5,793 nt of DNA from Acidobacteriaceae bacterium (lineage in GTDB: Bacteria > Acidobacteriota > Terriglobia > Terriglobales > Acidobacteriaceae): NCBI GenBank assembly GCA_009781125.1, contig WQYS01000169.1:1-5793 (forward strand), in the 5' to 3' direction. Of this stretch, positions 5,101 to 5,793 are shown piece after piece. The translations under genes were made by a program, and so were the position numbers. The number at the start of each line of letters is the position of its first letter. The stretch's first letter is position 1. The notes under the pieces were generated by a model. It saw nothing but the letters and a program-made list of their open reading frames with translations. It was not told the origin of the DNA and made no database searches.

Positions 5101-5793
5101 TTATTCGGCCCAGGCATCGACGGTAACAAACTGCTTCGTGGCGGAGAACTGCTGAAGCAGCAGGTTTGTCGCTTCGACCGTGGCCAGCCTGTCGGCATTG
5201 AGCGCAAGATGGCCGCCGTCATGGAGCACGATGTTCGATGCGCGGCCTCTGCGCTGGTTGCGCTGAATGCCGCGCGCCGCGCGGGCAAGGATCGTCTCTG
5301 GTGCTACGGGATTCCAGTCGCCGCAGATGATGTTCCATTGCACGGGGATAAGTCCCAGCTCGCGGGCGGCGCGAAGCACATAAGGCCGCCGCGCTCCGTG
5401 CGGAGGGCGTAGGAACCGAATCGGCGCGCCCAGCGTGTCTTCAAGAACAGCGTTGCTATCTACGAGTTCCTGCCGGACCCGCGCGTTGGAGACAAAGGGC
5501 AGCCACGGATGCGTCATGGAGTGGCTGCCGATGAGGTGTCCGGCGGCGGCTGTCTCGCGCACAAGCCCCGGCTGCGCCTGCACGAAGCGTCCCAGCAGAA
5601 AGAAGGTGACGCGAACATTGTGGCGGGCAAGAACCTCCAGCAATCGCGGCGTCGCCGCAGGATTGGGGCCGTCGTCGAAGGTAAGCGCAATTTCGCCGGG
5701 GCGTCGCGGAGCAATCAGAGTCGCGCCGAAGATCTGCGATTCAGGCGCAAGCGCGGCGTAGGCAAGCGAACCTGCCGCCGCAGTCGCCGCCGC
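5101..5793 (-). CDS. Polysaccharide deacetylase (NodB/CE4 family), N-terminus outside the window
   Basis: The frame is open from the window edge and shows 230 residues; the true start lies beyond 5793. Numbering from the first visible residue, there is a small hydrophobic Ala-rich stretch (about 1-16), probably the end of a signal peptide or membrane anchor. The NodB domain follows. Motif 1 is TFDDGPN (38-44) with catalytic and metal-binding aspartates, motif 2 is HSMTH (91-95) with the metal histidines, motif 3 is RPPHG (129-133), then GDW (158-160) and LHDGG (190-194). The catalytic set looks complete. CE4 enzymes remove N- or O-acetyl groups from sugar polymers such as peptidoglycan, chitin oligomers or exopolysaccharide, outside the cytoplasm; the substrate cannot be read from the sequence. 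A TTG at 5641-5643 would start after motif 1 and is not the real start. RNase J follows 24 bases downstream. Confidence 0.92.
   Translation of the reverse strand, partial: AAATAAAGSLAYAALAPESQIFGATLIAPRRPGEIALTFDDGPNPAATPRLLEVLARHNVRVTFFLLGRFVQAQPGLVRETAAAGHLIGSHSMTHPWLPFVSNARVRQELVDSNAVLEDTLGAPIRFLRPPHGARRPYVLRAARELGLIPVQWNIICGDWNPVAPETILARAARGIQRNQRRGRASNIVLHDGGHLALNADRLATVEATNLLLQQFSATKQFVTVDAWAE

Noticed and set aside
5641..5643. TTG as the start codon of the deacetylase
   Set aside because: The frame stays open upstream and holds the essential TFDDGPN motif, so the real start lies beyond the window.

Overview
The window looks like a piece of chromosome from a moderately GC-rich bacterium. 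My best guess is an acidobacterium (Acidobacteriaceae/Terriglobia type). That guess rests on remembered resemblance of the proteins and of the palindromic repeats, not on a search. All genes but one lie on the minus strand, and most of the content is housekeeping.

Reading the minus strand from high to low coordinates, the window opens with a polysaccharide deacetylase (5101-5793) whose N-terminus lies outside the window. It is followed after only 24 bases by ribonuclease J (3412-5076), so the two probably share a transcript. A 238-base gap (3174-3411) holds a large nested palindrome and separates the convergent ends of RNase J and a small plus-strand gene. That gene (2817-3173) encodes a four-helix membrane protein of the Phage_holin_4_2/DUF360 type. 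A second gap (2510-2816, 307 bases) holds a different nested palindrome and lies between this gene and pheT.

pheT (434-2509, minus) encodes a complete but short phenylalanyl-tRNA synthetase beta subunit that lacks the N-terminal OB-fold tRNA-binding insertion. pheS is not next to it. Downstream, probably in the same transcript, come a short ZapB-like coiled-coil protein (81-347) and the first 17 codons of another gene (1-51) that I suspect is zapA. The order pheT, coiled coil, zapA-like would join translation and cell-division genes.

The most unusual feature is the pair of palindromic elements, 2542-2721 (180 bases) and 3215-3395 (181 bases), on either side of the lone plus-strand membrane gene. 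Both have perfect outer arms (21 and 34 bases), imperfect inner arms and a central loop, and each can fold in alternative ways. Their sequences differ, but size and design are almost the same. I interpret them as dispersed non-coding repeats (REP/BIME-like or MITE-like). I see no tRNA, rRNA, CRISPR array, transposase or clear intrinsic terminator.
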